Origin: Haemonchus contortus
Taxonomy: Eukaryota > Nematoda > Chromadorea > Rhabditida > Trichostrongylidae
Direction of reading: 5' to 3'
Assembly (NCBI GenBank): GCA_000469685.2
Contig: LS997566.1
Coordinates: forward strand, 32,540,996 to 32,604,995
Length of the DNA: 64,000 bases
The translations under genes were made by a program, and so were the position numbers. Positions 48,995 to 61,390 of the stretch are shown here, one piece after another (positions within the stretch are counted from its first letter, which is position 1; every line of letters starts with the position of its first letter). The notes beneath the pieces were generated by a model, which worked only from the letters and a program-made list of their open reading frames with translations, was not told where the DNA came from and ran no database searches.

Positions 48995-49688
48995 GTCTAG
49001 ACAATAAGCAAGAAGAATCATTAGAATGCTCACATGCGAGAAAACTAATTAAAAATAGCGATAAAGGAAGAAAAAGAAAACAAAGTAAGCCATCTTGTTA
49101 AAGAGCTTGGAATACTGTTGCATTCGTGACGGGAAATAATAGAAAAACTAATCTCATTGCAAATAGAAAACTGAAAGAAAAACAACGAATCGTTCACATC
49201 TGGGAAAGAACTATGGAGTCCTGGCGAAAATCGTCAACGGCTGCTGTTTGAGTATTTTAAAGCACAACGACGAAATAACGCGCTCCAGAGTAAAGGCCGC
49301 TACGCGACAACTAACGCATGCACGATGCTGACCTTGCCTTTGAATTCCCTCTGTACTCACGACAGTTGCTACACGACTTCAGTATTATTAGCGTCCCCAA
49401 ACGTTCCACTCTTTGAAAGGCAGCATCTGTGCTACACGTTCTGTTGAGATGGGCACTAGGAGCGGTCTTGGGTAGTCGGTTCGCCGCACACGGCTGTCGC
49501 GGATCATTCACTTCGCCGTTACTGCAGCTCTAGCATTCTTCGTACAACTCAGTCGTTGTGCGTTCATTACTTTAGGCATGTTCTACTGTTGGTTGTTTGT
49601 TCCTGTGTTCCTTACCTGCTGTTGTATCGCGTTACATTTCTTCGCGCGCGGCGTCCTTGTCGCCGCGACGCGACAGTTTCGTTCCTAC
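48995..49688. other. EMC6 upstream region, no gene seen
   Basis: The EMC6 promoter is expected here. The stretch around 49480-49570 is weakly similar to 31480-31560. No exon is supported. Confidence 0.4.
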
Positions 49689-50277
49689 TGCACCTGGCGG
49701 GCAGGACAGAGGAAACCGCGTCGGGTCCTGCCGAAGAAGAGGTGCCCCTGAGAGCAAAACAGCGATGGGTCCAGGGTGATTAGATTACTGTAGGTGACCT
49801 GGTGATCGGGAGGTAGGGGGTCGTAGGAGCAAACATGGCGGAGGAAAAAAAGGTGCGGGAAGAAACGTATAAAAGGAGACCCTCGAGAAGAGGAATTCGT
49901 CATTTGTTTTCCCCTTTCTCCCGCCGCCAGCCGTCTGCTCCCACGGAGTTGTGGACTCTGTGCCCTGGGACCCCCGACGTAGCACCCTTAGCGAGTGCTG
50001 TGGGCCGAACCTCCGCGGTGTGAGAGCTAGGTAACTTGAGGATGGCCTAAGTGGCCGATTCTTCTGCGGTTGGAACCTCCGCGGTTTCTCTGCGCCCACC
50101 CACGGGTGGATCTCTTAATTGGGTTTATTGTTATGCGTCTGTTCTTTGTTTTATTTTTGTTCGTGCTTTTGATGTTTGTTGTTACAATAAATTACTAAGT
50201 GGCCGCGTGTCGCCTCACACTCGGAATAAAATTACCACTCCAGTGTAGTCTCGAAGTCCCTAAGGAGGGACGTTACA
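49689..50277 (+). repeat. LTR-like sequence, copy 1
   Basis: Bounded approximately by TG and CA (TGCACCTGG to GACGTTACA). It has a promoter-like GTATAAAAGGAGACC near 49868 and a poly(A)-type CAATAAATTAC near 50185. It is co-linear with 50658-51200. TATA box, transcript end signal and TG...CA ends together indicate a retroviral-type LTR of a retrotransposon. No gag or pol reading frame was recognised nearby. Confidence 0.55.
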
Positions 50278-50657
50278 CACCACACCCCACGTTCTGACAT
50301 ATGTGGACGACTACAAGGGACAGCGCAGTTTATCGCTGCACAGGATGTAGGAAGAATGGAAAAACGCTTAAGAGCGGTACTGCGAAACTTCACCCCAGGA
50401 CGAAATTGTTCCGACTTCATCAAAAGTTTCACAGGTCAGGTTCAGGTCAGAAACGAAACCATTTTCGTAGGTGACCCGTGAAGCTTCCGCCCGTGTGCAT
50501 ACCTTGACAAAAAACCCAGGGCAAAGCCAGACGCGCAAGTCATAAGGCGAGTATATGAAAAAGCTACATATGTGAAAAATCGTGTACAGTCACTGCTGTT
50601 TAGGTATGTCAGGACATACCTAGGGACTTTCGAGTTTCGCTCACATGAGAGCAAGAC

Positions 50658-51200
50658 TGCCAGGGCGGGACAGAGAGAACCGCAGTGGTGGGATCACGCC
50701 AAAGAGGAGATGCCCGTAAGATCAAAACACCGATAGGTCGAGGATGATTAGAGTACTGTAGGTGATCAGTAGTGATTAGGAGGTGGGATGGTAGCAAGAG
50801 TAAACATGCCTGGGGAAAGAAAAGGCGCGGGAAAGACCGTATAAAGAGAGACCCTCGGGAGGAGGAGGTCGTCAATTGTGTTTCCTCCATCTCCCGTCGT
50901 CAGTGCCTCCACGGAGTTGACTCCTCGGTGACTGCTCTCAGGCGAACCTCTGTGGTTCGCAAAGGAGGTGACTTTAGGAAGGCCTTAGTGGCAAATTCAT
51001 CTTTGGTAGGGTCCCCCGCCTTCTCTCTGTCCCTGACCCACGGGGGATTGATTGTACCCGTTTGTTTTGTGCATCATTTTTGTACTTTTGTTTGTGATTT
51101 CGTTATTGCATTTCGTTAATAAATTATTCACTTCTCGTGTTCGTCTCACACTCGAAGCAGATCGCCCCTTTCAGTGTAGTCCTTAGAAGGGACCCTTACA
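50658..51200 (+). repeat. LTR-like sequence, copy 2
   Basis: Same order of blocks as copy 1: GATTAGAGTACTGTAGGTGA, CGTATAAAGAGAGACC, CTCCACGGAGTTG, GTTAATAAATTATTC, CAGTGTAGTCC and a terminal CCCTTACA. The two copies are in the same orientation, about 380 bp apart, and clearly diverged. They are either a gutted old element or two solo LTRs. Confidence 0.55.
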
Positions 51201-54200
51201 AGACTCATTCACCAGAACTGTGCAGAAGAGGTGGATATGAAGGCACAGGAAGGCTTTTTTTTGATACTCACCTTAGTTGCCATGAAGGAAGGGATATGTT
51301 GCTCTACGTTTACAGAAACGGATATTAGTCGCATTACCATGCAATCATGTGGTAAACCAAATCGAAACAGTCGATGCTAAAGCTCGCGTAATGAATCCGG
51401 CGAGCGCTTTTGAAGTCGCACGGATCCCGTGTCACATTGGAGGCAGTGCCGCAGCTATTTGCTTTTCTTCCGGACGGCACCCCGTTTCTGCAGTAATGCA
51501 CTGCAGAAACTTACATATAAAACTCCGCCGCGATAATAGAAGTGTCGAGCATTCCCGCGACCCTTGTTAAAGATATTTCGTTGTGTCTGTTCACCCAGAT
51601 GTGGGGTGGTCGGAGCTGAAGCGTAACCAGTCTGAGCACCAGTCTGATTAGAGGAGGTTACGAGTGGCGGTCGCTCTCGTGCTTCTATTGTCGTCTCGCC
51701 GTGTCTGTATTTAAGCGCATCAATAAAAATTATTCCACTGTATTTGAAAGGGAGATACACTCCCTATGGCTGGAATATAAAGTTCCGTCACAAGGAGTAT
51801 GAATTTGCAAGTAACTTTTTTCGATTACCTGATTGGTTCATTCAATTTCAGAACTGTACAGGCTTGGCTTGTCTGGGTTGGTGGTTGACGTGTTCACAAC
51901 CTACGGCCGAGCGCCACTAATGCCAATGGATATCTGTACACCATCCGCAGCGTCATGGCGAACTCTGTGGATGTGCCGCTAATGCTCGCCAGCACTTCTC
52001 GGTGTGACCCACGCTAGACTGAATGAGCCCATTATAAGCTGCTAATACCTGTTTTGTTCCACGAACAATCAGCACGTGTTTAGGGGCATCTTTAGAAAGC
52101 TAAGAGAAACACATGAGGCAGCTGGCGGAGTGACCAATATCAGGATCATATTGGATAACAAAATGCTGCTATAAATGCAGCGAGGAGGTGCTTCCAGGCG
52201 CATCAGTCGAGGGCTGCGCTTTTCATTCAGCGCAAGCCTGGAACAGGCGAAAGATGCGCTTGGATTGTGCCAAGAGGTGAGGGAACCCACCGGCGCAGAG
52301 CCATTCAGAAAAGGTGGAACATAATTAAGGGCATGCCATTTCTGCACGCGCATTTGCGCCGAAGGAACATGTCTTTTTGCCGGAATCCCAAAGAATATGA
52401 AGTTTACAGTAAGTGCACTTCATTTTTGGACTATTTTTGGACTGTGGAACAAATGAAATGCGCCAGTCTTGTGGACAACAAACGCAACTGATCGTTCAAT
52501 GGGTTTGGTTCATTGGAATGTAACTCCCTATCTGCTTGCTGACTCGTATAGTATCTTCCATGTTCCTGGGAGTGTTGTGCAGGTGAAGTGCCTTCCGCAA
52601 GTGCCTGTAACGACAACGCGAGGTACTTTGCTTAACGTTGAAAAGTTTGATTTGTACAGGTTATCTTTCAGCGGTACTAGTAAAATTGCCAACGACTGCG
52701 AAGAATTTGTCCTGAGCTACTGCAAAGGAAGGACAGATGACGAAGACGTCCCGTCGGACAGGAAATGACCAAATTCAAGGCAGCTCTCAGCCGGGCGAGA
52801 GGCTTTCCCAAAACAGCAACAATAACGACTTACTGCAAGCGCATGGCTCGATTTGTTAGTGAGAAGGTGGTTCAATGATAAGTTCTCCTGCTTTGCCGTT
52901 GTTGTACTTTGTATTTTGTATTTATATTATGCTGTTGTATGATCTGCTTTGACAATGTGTTCATTACTAGTGCAACGAATATCATTTATTTTTTTTATTC
53001 AGGAAAAAATCAAGGAAGCAACACTTGGTTGTTGAATTGAGAAAATGAAACATACTGTCTGAGCAAATGAATTGCACAAATCACCTTTCGCAAAAATCTA
53101 CATCTACATAGTGCTCTCAGGTGCTGAAGAACGCCAACATCACTGTCATCTATTGTTATATCAATAGAAGTGAAGCCCAAAAGTATCAGTCACACTCGAA
53201 ATGTATCAACCGTCACAGTATTGGTTCTCCTTGTGGCAAATGCCTTTATTCAAGGTGAGCGCTGCTCATGAAGATATCTACTCTCCATAGTGGTCGATTT
53301 GCCCTTTTTTAAGAGTCTTCACCAGCATTCCTAAAAATGTTCATTTCCCAGCGCCGGGAAGCCCCGTGTCACCAGTAGCGTCAGATGAACTTATGCAACT
53401 GAGAACAACCAAAAATACGATAAGATGATCAAGATTCGGATTGTCTGATACATACCTAACAGTTAATTGGTCACTTCAAAAATTTTTGAATGGATCCATG
53501 AAAAAGTTCGGATTGTGGCACTATAGTGGAGAGTTGGATTCACGCATGAGCTCGGGATTTCAGATTCCTATTGCGCTTGCTCGCTTGCAGAATTACGGAA
53601 CCCAGATCGTGAAGTTGTTGCAAATCTCAAACAGGATTTGCAATATACTGTTGCGCGGAACTAGCGAAGTATCCTCATTCGTTGCGAAGAAACCTTGTTA
53701 CTCAATGCTTCAACTGCCGCTTCTGACTAAACGGTATCAATGGCTTTTTCCAAATCGGTGAATGACCTATGCTCTCGCGATTATCAAGTAAAACTTGTGA
53801 GAGTGTAGAATTGATCATCGTAGCGGATCCTTTTCGTAACTGTGCTTACTTCCATGGTTGTCCTTCACCTAGCGTCCTGGCGAACTTGTCAATGATGTGA
53901 AAATCTTATAGGTCACAAAAGTACGCAGATTGGCGCCAGTTGCCTGTATCTACCGGATCTTTGCATGTCGAACGTTTGTTGATCGATGCTTGCAGATCGC
54001 ACGATTCCACGTTGGCTATATCAGCTCGAGAGTATTCTAAGAAAGACCTCTCCTAGCTACTTGTGAACTCTCCATTTTCCCAGCGCTATCGTTAGGATGT
54101 CCTACGAGCCAATTATACCTTTCATCATCGTTGCTACAACCGAATTTTTCTAAGTTGCATGTGAAGCGAAGTGATCCCAATTGTTAGCGGTTCTAGGGCC

Positions 54201-54700
54201 CTATTAGCGGTCCCTGAACTGCAGCATTCTTTTCACGCATCAAAAAACAGGACTAGCACGAACGAGACGATGGTCCAATCTCGTTTCCAACTTTGGAGCA
54301 ACAGCGACGTTTGTATTTCGATTGGATTGTCCTCTAGTTGATTCAAAGTCCAATGTAAGTAGAAGGTGTACTTCTAGATGTACTAGTCAACGTGGATGGT
54401 GTTGGTCGAGATGATGACACGGACCCTCCTACATCCTTAAAAAGCTTCATCTTCAATACTGATGTGACTTACAATTAGGATAGAAGCAATTATTTGCTGA
54501 CTTCGAATTGGGTTGTATGGGAACGGAGAAATGATGAAATGAACCAGAGAAATGATTCCAATGAGGAGATGGAGCACAAGGAAAACACGTCGCTATTGCA
54601 CATGGCTTGGATACCAAAATACCGTTTTAATTTTTCACAGGTCTACCGAACAATGTAACAACATTTATCAATAATTTGCACCAAGTAGTTCTTCAAATTC
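51201..54700. other. No gene supported
   Basis: Open frames at 52469-52768 and 53441-53761 (plus) have no recognised domain and no consistent splice sites. Some of the sequence at 52050-52770 reads like decayed coding sequence in shifting frames, perhaps a retroelement. I cannot name it. Confidence 0.35.
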
Positions 54701-57318
54701 TTATCCGTAGCTGGTCTTGCAGTCCGTACTCCTGATACACACTCCGTTGTCCCGGACGTAACCATTAACGCATCGACAAGCAGGTGGAAAGCAACCAGGG
54801 AGGCAGGGCTGGAAAGCGTTCGTCGGTCCAGACTATTACCCTACAATTTCCACAACAAGTAATTTTGCAATAGATAACACTTCCTTTACTGGTTATCGCG
54901 AAAGCATTTTGGATTAACCAATTAGTGTGACATTCCTCAACAGTGACTCCCTCAGGAAGCCCTGCCAATCTAAGAAAACTTTTCGTATACTAGAGGGGAT
55001 AGCACAAAGATGAATCACTAACACAGAGAACATCGTGTAATTACTAAATACTTTGAAGGTTTCGACTTAGAACTGCTCTCTAATCTAAACGACGCAGACG
55101 CGATGTCCGTGCCGCTATGAGATAAGGTGGAGTGGAGTCATTCTGTCGACATCCTCAATAGGGGTGTGCGAATATATTTTCGATCACACCTAATCAAGCT
55201 CGCCTCGCACCTAGGCGCGAAGTGACCTTAATTAGGTGAGAAGACTACGCTATAATTATACTCGCTACTAATCGAGTTAAAACTTTTCAACTAAAGAGGA
55301 TAATAACAGTTTAAAAAAGTACAGTTTCTACTAAAAAATGAGTTTTTTTTTGAAAGAAAAAGTTCCACAGAGTTCCACTATCAGTTCCAACGGTTTTGAG
55401 AGTTTTATTTCCATGCGTAATATATAAGTTCAATATGTTTTGTGATTAAAGTTTCTGTGATATGGAAGAGAACAGTTCAATTTCTCAGTAATAAGAATAC
55501 CTAAAAGAAAACCTAAATTTATAAGTAAAAACAAAGATAGTTTTGTTTGCTAATCTGGATATCTTCCCAAGTAGTAGAGAAACTCTAGGCATTTACCGTA
55601 CGCGACATGGTCCGGGGGTACAGAATGCCTCTGAAGTGCTTGAACTTCAGATGGGCTTTCGGAGCAAAAGTGAAAGGCTCGGACAGTGGAGGAAATGGGC
55701 CACATGGACCGTTCACTCCTAAAGGTTTGGAGCGGGAGGACACCCTGTAAGTTCATCGAAACAGTACAGTGCATCTCTAGACTATATGGTACTGCCTTAT
55801 AAAGTAAGCAGCGGTAGTTAAAGCACTCACCCACCTGGTCAAATAGTTCTCGATGACCTCTCTTCAATGAATGAGTTGGAGAGAGGAGTTGAAATAAGCA
55901 TGAAGACTTGCTAGATGACGTAAAAACTGTGAAATGGCCTGAATGGTGAGCCACAGGGCGTTCAATGACCTATGAATGAAGAATAGTCCAATATTAAATA
56001 ACTCTAGAGAACTACATCGCTTCTGTAAAGGTTGTTTGACATCGCAAACAAGCGAAAATACCGAAAAAAGAAGCGAACCGAACTGTTTCACCCATTTTCC
56101 ACGAACTTGGAATAAAATATTATATCGAACTTATTTATTATACATGGAAATACTCTTGAAATCGTTGGAATTGGAGTTTTTCCTCCCAAAAAACTCATTT
56201 TTTAAAGAGAAACCCCACTTTTTTAAACTGTCATTATCCTCTTTGGCTGAACAGTTTTAACTCGATTAGTAGCGAGTGCGCGTAGCATAATTACCGTGGA
56301 GTCTTCGCACCTAGTTAAGGTCACTTCGCGCCTAGGTGCGAAGCGAGCTTGATTAGGTGCGATCAAAAATTTATTCCCGTACCCCCTCAATAGCAAGGGA
56401 CGTGCTGAATTTGTGAGTAAAATCACAGAAAAGCTGGTGCATTAGTCATCGATAAGCCCTTTCAGTAGAAAGAATTGGGCAGAAACCCGTTTATGAGCCC
56501 CTCAATTAAAAATAAGGCTTCAAAAAAGATTACCGTACCACAATTGGCCCACAAGTTGGTTCACAGGACGGACATTGTATGAACTCCTCGTTGGCGCCAC
56601 ATGCTGGAAATGTTGATGTTCAAGTATTATGGCCTAGCTGTACACACTAAAGTAAGGAAGATAAAGGAGCCTTTCCTAACGCTGCTATGCGATTGTGCTT
56701 CAGTTTGAGTAGCAGAATCGTTTGCCTATTGTTGAGCACGCGAACAATAAAATTTAGTGTTCAAAATACGAGTTTTTCTTCTGAAGCAGTTGTACACTAA
56801 GAAGGGAAGGGAATCCCTGTTGCTTTCTGGACTGCCTAGTCACCTCCTCAAACTGCAATCATCACCTGCTGTTTGTTTTCAAATGAAAATAAGAATAAAA
56901 TCGCTTATACGGAATGATTTTGCTTCACACCTGAAATACAATCTGAACGTAGAAATGCAAAACCAGATGACTCAAATGCTGAGCTTCAATTTATGAATTT
57001 ATTCAATCATGTTCCATCAAGTTTTGCAAAAATTCTGGTCCTTTCATTCAGGTTCGGGCACCTAAGGTCAGCTTGAAGCTGAAGACCGTAAAGTACATCA
57101 TTCACTCAGCGGCTCTTCAGGATATCACATAATTTGAGCCCGGTCAACAGAATTGTAGTAAGCTTCAATTGACTTCACCTTTGTATGGAATTGTAACAAC
57201 TTGTTTTACCTTTATCCGGTACGCATGCCGGAGCTCCGTTGACGATTTCACAGTGATAACCAGTTATGCATAGTATACGGATTAGGGCTTGATCGCATGT
57301 TGTTAAGGTTGGAGTCAC
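54701..57318 (-). CDS. Secreted-type TIL-domain (trypsin-inhibitor-like) protein, 5' end missing
   Basis: Exons in transcript order: 57318-57210 (phase 1 in), 56603-56539, 54808-54701 (stop); phases agree. The first exon gives a short cysteine segment (CITGYHCEIVNGAPACVP). The next two form one TIL domain with all ten cysteines in family spacing, from CGANEEFIQCPSC, through PCLPGCFPPACRC, to NGYVRDNGVCIRSTDC. TIL domains occur in Ascaris-type serine protease inhibitors, common in hookworm secretions, and in extracellular proteins without inhibitor activity. Where chymotrypsin/elastase inhibitor C/E-1 has the P1-P1' pair Leu-Met between Cys5 and Cys6, this domain has Pro-Gly, which argues against canonical inhibition. 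The start and signal peptide exon were not found, although one must exist upstream of 57318. Confidence 0.8.
55161..56384. mobile_element. hAT-like non-autonomous DNA transposon in the TIL gene intron
   Basis: A perfect 8-bp duplication CCTCAATA flanks it at 55153-55160 and 56385-56392. The long terminal inverted repeats (about 180-200 bp) include ATCACACCTAATCAAGCTCG, TAGGCGCGAAGTGACCTTAA and an inverted AACTCGATTAGTAGCGAG-type block. An 8-bp target duplication is the hAT hallmark. The interior (about 850 bp) has a 134-codon minus-strand open frame (55954-55550) with no transposase similarity that I can see, so the element is probably non-autonomous. Confidence 0.8.
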
Positions 57319-58894
57319 TGCAATGGAACAATACGTTCAATTTTATAAACTCAACAGAGATGGTGTCGTGGCTTCCGCCCGACTTATTGAAGGGCCACGC
57401 CTGGTCGGGCGCGCAGGGGTCCCGGCGCGCGCAGCGTATCGGTGCCTGCGCGTCGGCTATACTCGACGCGTGCCTTGGCCTAATGCTAGCCGGCAGTGTG
57501 TCTGCATCGATCGTCGTAGCCGGCCGCCACCTTCCGACGTCCTGTCGTCGTACCGCTCGAGCCTGGAAGTGTGATGCAATCCGATGGAAGATGATGTGAT
57601 CGACTTGGGCATGGAAGCCCAAAGGTGCCGAGCGGTCCCGAGCCACGTCGCCTCCCCTTGTGAGATTAACGTACTGTGTTCGTACCACCTGAGACGTAGG
57701 TTGTTGGTTTTCACCGTAGTTTATTTGCTGACGTATTTCATTTCCCTTTTTTATGTATATATGTATATAACAGGCATTCCTTTTTTAATAATTCTTTTCA
57801 TTGTCGTATTGATGTTTCCTTATTTACTGGCGTATCCATGAAGACTGCGTATAGTATTGTGTTAGTGGTTTAAGATCGTAGACGGTGATGCCGTGAAAGT
57901 TATATCTGGATTGAATGTCGAGGATAGGCTGTGGCAGATTATCCCGGGGCATAGGAAGTAGCACGCGTAGGGTAGAGGTAGGAGTGCAGGGACAGCGTAG
58001 GGGCCGCTAGGGCCAAAGCAATATCCCGCGCGGCAAATGGGGCGAGAGCGAGCGCAGCGTAAGACCCCGATCAGGCAATCACGCCGACGGCGACGCCGCT
58101 CCTAAGCGGCGATCACCGATGCCAACGTATAGCGAGGAGCAAGGCGTCACCGCCGGCGCGACAGATGGGGATTCGCTCTTAGCTTCAGCTGGATCCCATA
58201 ATAACGAAGCGCAAACTGCAAACAAAAATGCTGAATAATGTGTTCTAATTAGTAAGTGCTACGCTATGCATAGCTGAGAGCTATTGGACATTCCCCTCCT
58301 TCCCCACAACTTGCGTTGACGAAATTTTGATGATGCATCATCAAATAGGGTTATTTATTCGCTGAGGTAGTCCTGAATGTATACACAACCTTTGAACTCG
58401 GCAAATTTACCGATGTGAGACGAAACGAGCCCTCTTTTACTTCAGTTTACCCACCTTTCTACCTTTGTCATATTAATTAACAAGCTCCACTGATTCCAAT
58501 TTGTTATACTCTACTTGTGGTCATGTCATACGCAGTTAACCGAAGCGAATCCCGCCAACCTCTCAGCTTCTTCCATAGAACGTACAGACCGAAGATCCCA
58601 AAATAAGTGAGTAGGCTGAACCATGTTTTGACTCCATTTCGCCTATTCTTTTTTGAAGAAGAAAAATTTCGAGTTTCGTTGGAAAGCTTTTAGTTCCTTA
58701 AAAAGAGGTTCAGTCGAAGAAAATTCCGTGCTGCGCATTCAGGAGAGATCTAACTGTCAAGGGCATCCGATGGTGATAGTCCGAGAAGCTCAGAAGGTGG
58801 TTTGCTGAATGTGTTATCTGAAGTTATTATGCTGGAACTCGCTTCTGGTGAAATGACAAAAGGATAAAGAATAAAGTTTTCAAGCGGTAGTTTA
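57319..58894. other. GC-rich patches, no gene supported
   Basis: Two patches, about 57385-57680 and 57955-58190, are far richer in GC and CpG than the surroundings. The first is open in several frames on both strands (including 57688-57248 minus, which overlaps the TIL exon in another frame), as GC-rich DNA tends to be. No domain is recognised. The missing TIL signal-peptide exon should be in or beyond this stretch. Confidence 0.4.
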
Positions 58895-59175
58895 TCCTTC
58901 GGGGGGATTCGTCCCCTCATTTGACTTGCATTTCGAATCGTAGTGGCGTACTGAATGCGTATGTGGTCTATAGAATGGCTTACGATGAGTCAGTCATTTC
59001 TAGACCAACCTTTGATCCCTACGGGATCGATTAATTAGAACCAGACTCCTCCCAGACGAGTTTGGTACCAACCAGTCGACCCGGAGGGGTGAAAGGCTTG
59101 TTTGGCGTGGGCAAATATCGATCGAGGATTTGATCCCGTGACCATGCGCATGTGATATTGCGAATACATACTATA
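58895..59175 (-). repeat. tRNA-derived SINE, copy 4
   Basis: Minus orientation, same family as 6935-7206: a B-box-like relic (GGATCAAATCCTCGATCG on the minus strand), then the body with GGTTGGTACCAAACTCGTCT. It carries an internal repetition of the TCGATTAATT/GTACCAA block, and its far end is GATTCGAAATGCAAGTC. Confidence 0.7.
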
Positions 59176-59579
59176 CTAGTTTTGCAATTCTTCTAAAATG
59201 ACTTGAAAAAAAAACAGGTAAACATAGAAGAGCCTTTGCCTGTCCTTTTTTCATTATAACCTCCCAGAGAAACAGCTCTTCAGCAGAACAACGCATTGTC
59301 ACATAGGGAGCCGTGTAGGAGAGTCCCCACAAACGGCCCAACAGTTTACCCCTAACTTATCAATAGTCTGCAGGACAAGCTGGTTTGCTGTGCAAATAAT
59401 ACGGATTTGACACTGGACCATGGGGGTGTTATAGTTTGCCACATGCCACTTCACTACCTCTACCTTCCATCTAACTGTACGATAGAAATATGTATATGTA
59501 TTTGAATATCGTCCGTTATAGTGTTGAGGTCACTTCAGCACTTTATAAACCACTATGCAACGCTATTGACACACTACTA
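59176..59579. other. No gene seen; left flank of the palindrome
   Basis: AT-rich sequence without recognisable exons, ending where the inverted arm begins. Confidence 0.4.
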
Positions 59580-61390
59580 TAAATAGATTGCCAGATAGGA
59601 TAATCAACATCTTGAGCATTAACAATATAGTTCTTTACGGCCCACTTCCTTGAAGAATTCGGCAATGTAGGATTTCAGTGATTCTGGCTGAGGACAAGGT
59701 CGCATGAATTTTCTACAACCTTCGGATGGAGTATTCTTGTCAATGAATGCTCATCTTCGACGCCATACGAACACGATACAATAAGTGGGCAGATAGTTAA
59801 AAACGTCAGCCCTAATTTTAGCTGTTATGTTTCCAAAGTTATACGAGCGCTTACGCTGATTCTCAACAAGTCGCAACGATTACATAAATTTGTTGCTGCC
59901 ATTACGTCTCGAAAAGGAATGACTTGTTGGCGTCAACACCTTGTCATTACATAGTCTCGCGATGAACATGGCATGCTAACATGCATGGACGCTTTGGAGC
60001 CCAACACGAGTAGCATTATTGTGATTCTTGTAGAAGTAACAAGTTTTCGGCTCGTGAAGATTTATTTCCTTTGTTACTGAGGCGGAATGCAGAGTGCTTC
60101 CTCTCTGCTGCATTTGCATTTGTCGCAATTGCAGTCCTTATCCTCTTTGCACGGTTCACCAATCTCATAGATCAGAGACCCGAGGTAGTTACCCCTGAAA
60201 TTCGGCTATCAAATGGGATGATTTTTGTTTTTGCTTTGCACAAATACGCCTACGCTCGAGCATATTCACATCCCACTAGAGTCATGTCTTTACACCATAC
60301 AACTGCGCAACCGACTTTCTTGCTCCACTGCCAGACTACCTGAAATGATGCATACATTCATTTGATTGGTATCGCTACTTGAAGGAATTTATATCACCTG
60401 ACTGTAGTGACCAACTCCGTGATTGAAAACTTCCATGGTGAGTCTGTTTTCCTTTGGCACACCCTTGTGTTCTAGTTCGCTGAACCACGCAGACACACTC
60501 TGGAACAGAACTCTTTGTTTCTCGAACGTAGATTTGAATTCCATTTTCTCACATTTTCTGCTGCTCTCGTCTTATTAATGTGGCGCGCCGATGTCATGTA
60601 CAAGTTCTGCCCCCAGTAGTTCCTGTCCTTATAGGAATTGTGTGCAAACTTGCATTCCTTGGCATAATCCATCATGTTTTCCTCGATTGCGCAATCATAA
60701 CTCTGCAAAAAGTCCTTCCTGCTGAGAATGGCACATTTTATTGAAATGCTTATGTAAGACTGCTCTAAGCACTGATGAATTGCTATACGCCAAGCTCTGG
60801 TGAGCCTTTCAGTGATACCATTTTCAGCATCCTAGCTGCTGGCGGGGCGTTCCCACCGAGCTTGTTTTTGGCCTGTCCTCTGGCAACGAGGGTCCTAGAC
60901 AATTTTTCGGTAATTTTACACTCAAAATTACCTGTCTGCTCAACTTGAAAACCCAACCTATACTCATTGTGCTTGTCGACAAACGCCTTTCTTACTTCGT
61001 CCGACATCCCGTCTTTGTCAGGACACAAGGCTGGAAAGTGAAATCCGTGGAGACCACTGTTTCTGCTGAATAGATCAATTATTTATGGCAGTTCACTTAC
61101 ATGCCCATCCAGATGTGGTGAGAAGTGCCTAAAGACGCTCATTTAATAACTGGTTCATGGTCAAGTTACGCTGCAAGTTTCAACTCACCAAAAATGTGAC
61201 TGTGGCGATTCCAAGCATGTTTTGCAGTGAATGTGAATGCCTGTTAGTTCCAGCACACCTTTTAAAAGCAGCTCCATGAAAGAACGAAGCTGTCCAAATA
61301 CACCGAATACGGATATGAGATAAAGAATAACTGTGGGGTCAATGTTCTTTCATAAATATTTGCTTTTCCGTGGCACTTTTTGGGGTGTTC
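59580..61390 (-). repeat. Palindrome, left arm (~1.8 kb)
   Basis: Every position x in this arm matches position 122857 minus x in the right arm (61467-63277) on the other strand. There is no length change across 60071-62786 and only scattered substitutions. The outer edge is at AGATTGCCAGATAGGATAAT near 59585 and the inner edge near 61390. The arm carries one complete ASP gene plus about 490 bp of its 3' flank. Confidence 0.9.
60074..61218 (-). CDS. CAP-domain secreted protein (ASP family), left copy
   Basis: ASPs are cysteine-rich CAP/SCP secreted proteins of strongylid nematodes, abundant in larvae and adult secretions; their molecular role is not settled. Exons in transcript order: 61218-61189, 61128-61101, 61030-60958, 60894-60819, 60702-60553, 60499-60398, 60339-60254, 60194-60074; 666 nt, 221 aa, phases agree. 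A signal peptide (MLGIATVTFLALLTTSGWA) is encoded by two small exons. The CAP domain has KHNEYR, GQAKNKLGGNAPPAA, NYWGQNLYMTSARHINKT, the signature GVGHYSQVVW, and LVGCEYARAGNYLG. The tail is rich in cysteine (CNCDKCKC). TTTATT at 60061-60066 gives a poly(A) signal just after the stop. It differs from the right copy by one predicted residue (Leu at about 139, Arg in the other). Confidence 0.92.

Noticed and set aside
57248..57688. 146-codon minus-strand open frame
   Set aside because: It overlaps the TIL exon in another frame and runs through a GC-rich patch where several frames are open by composition.
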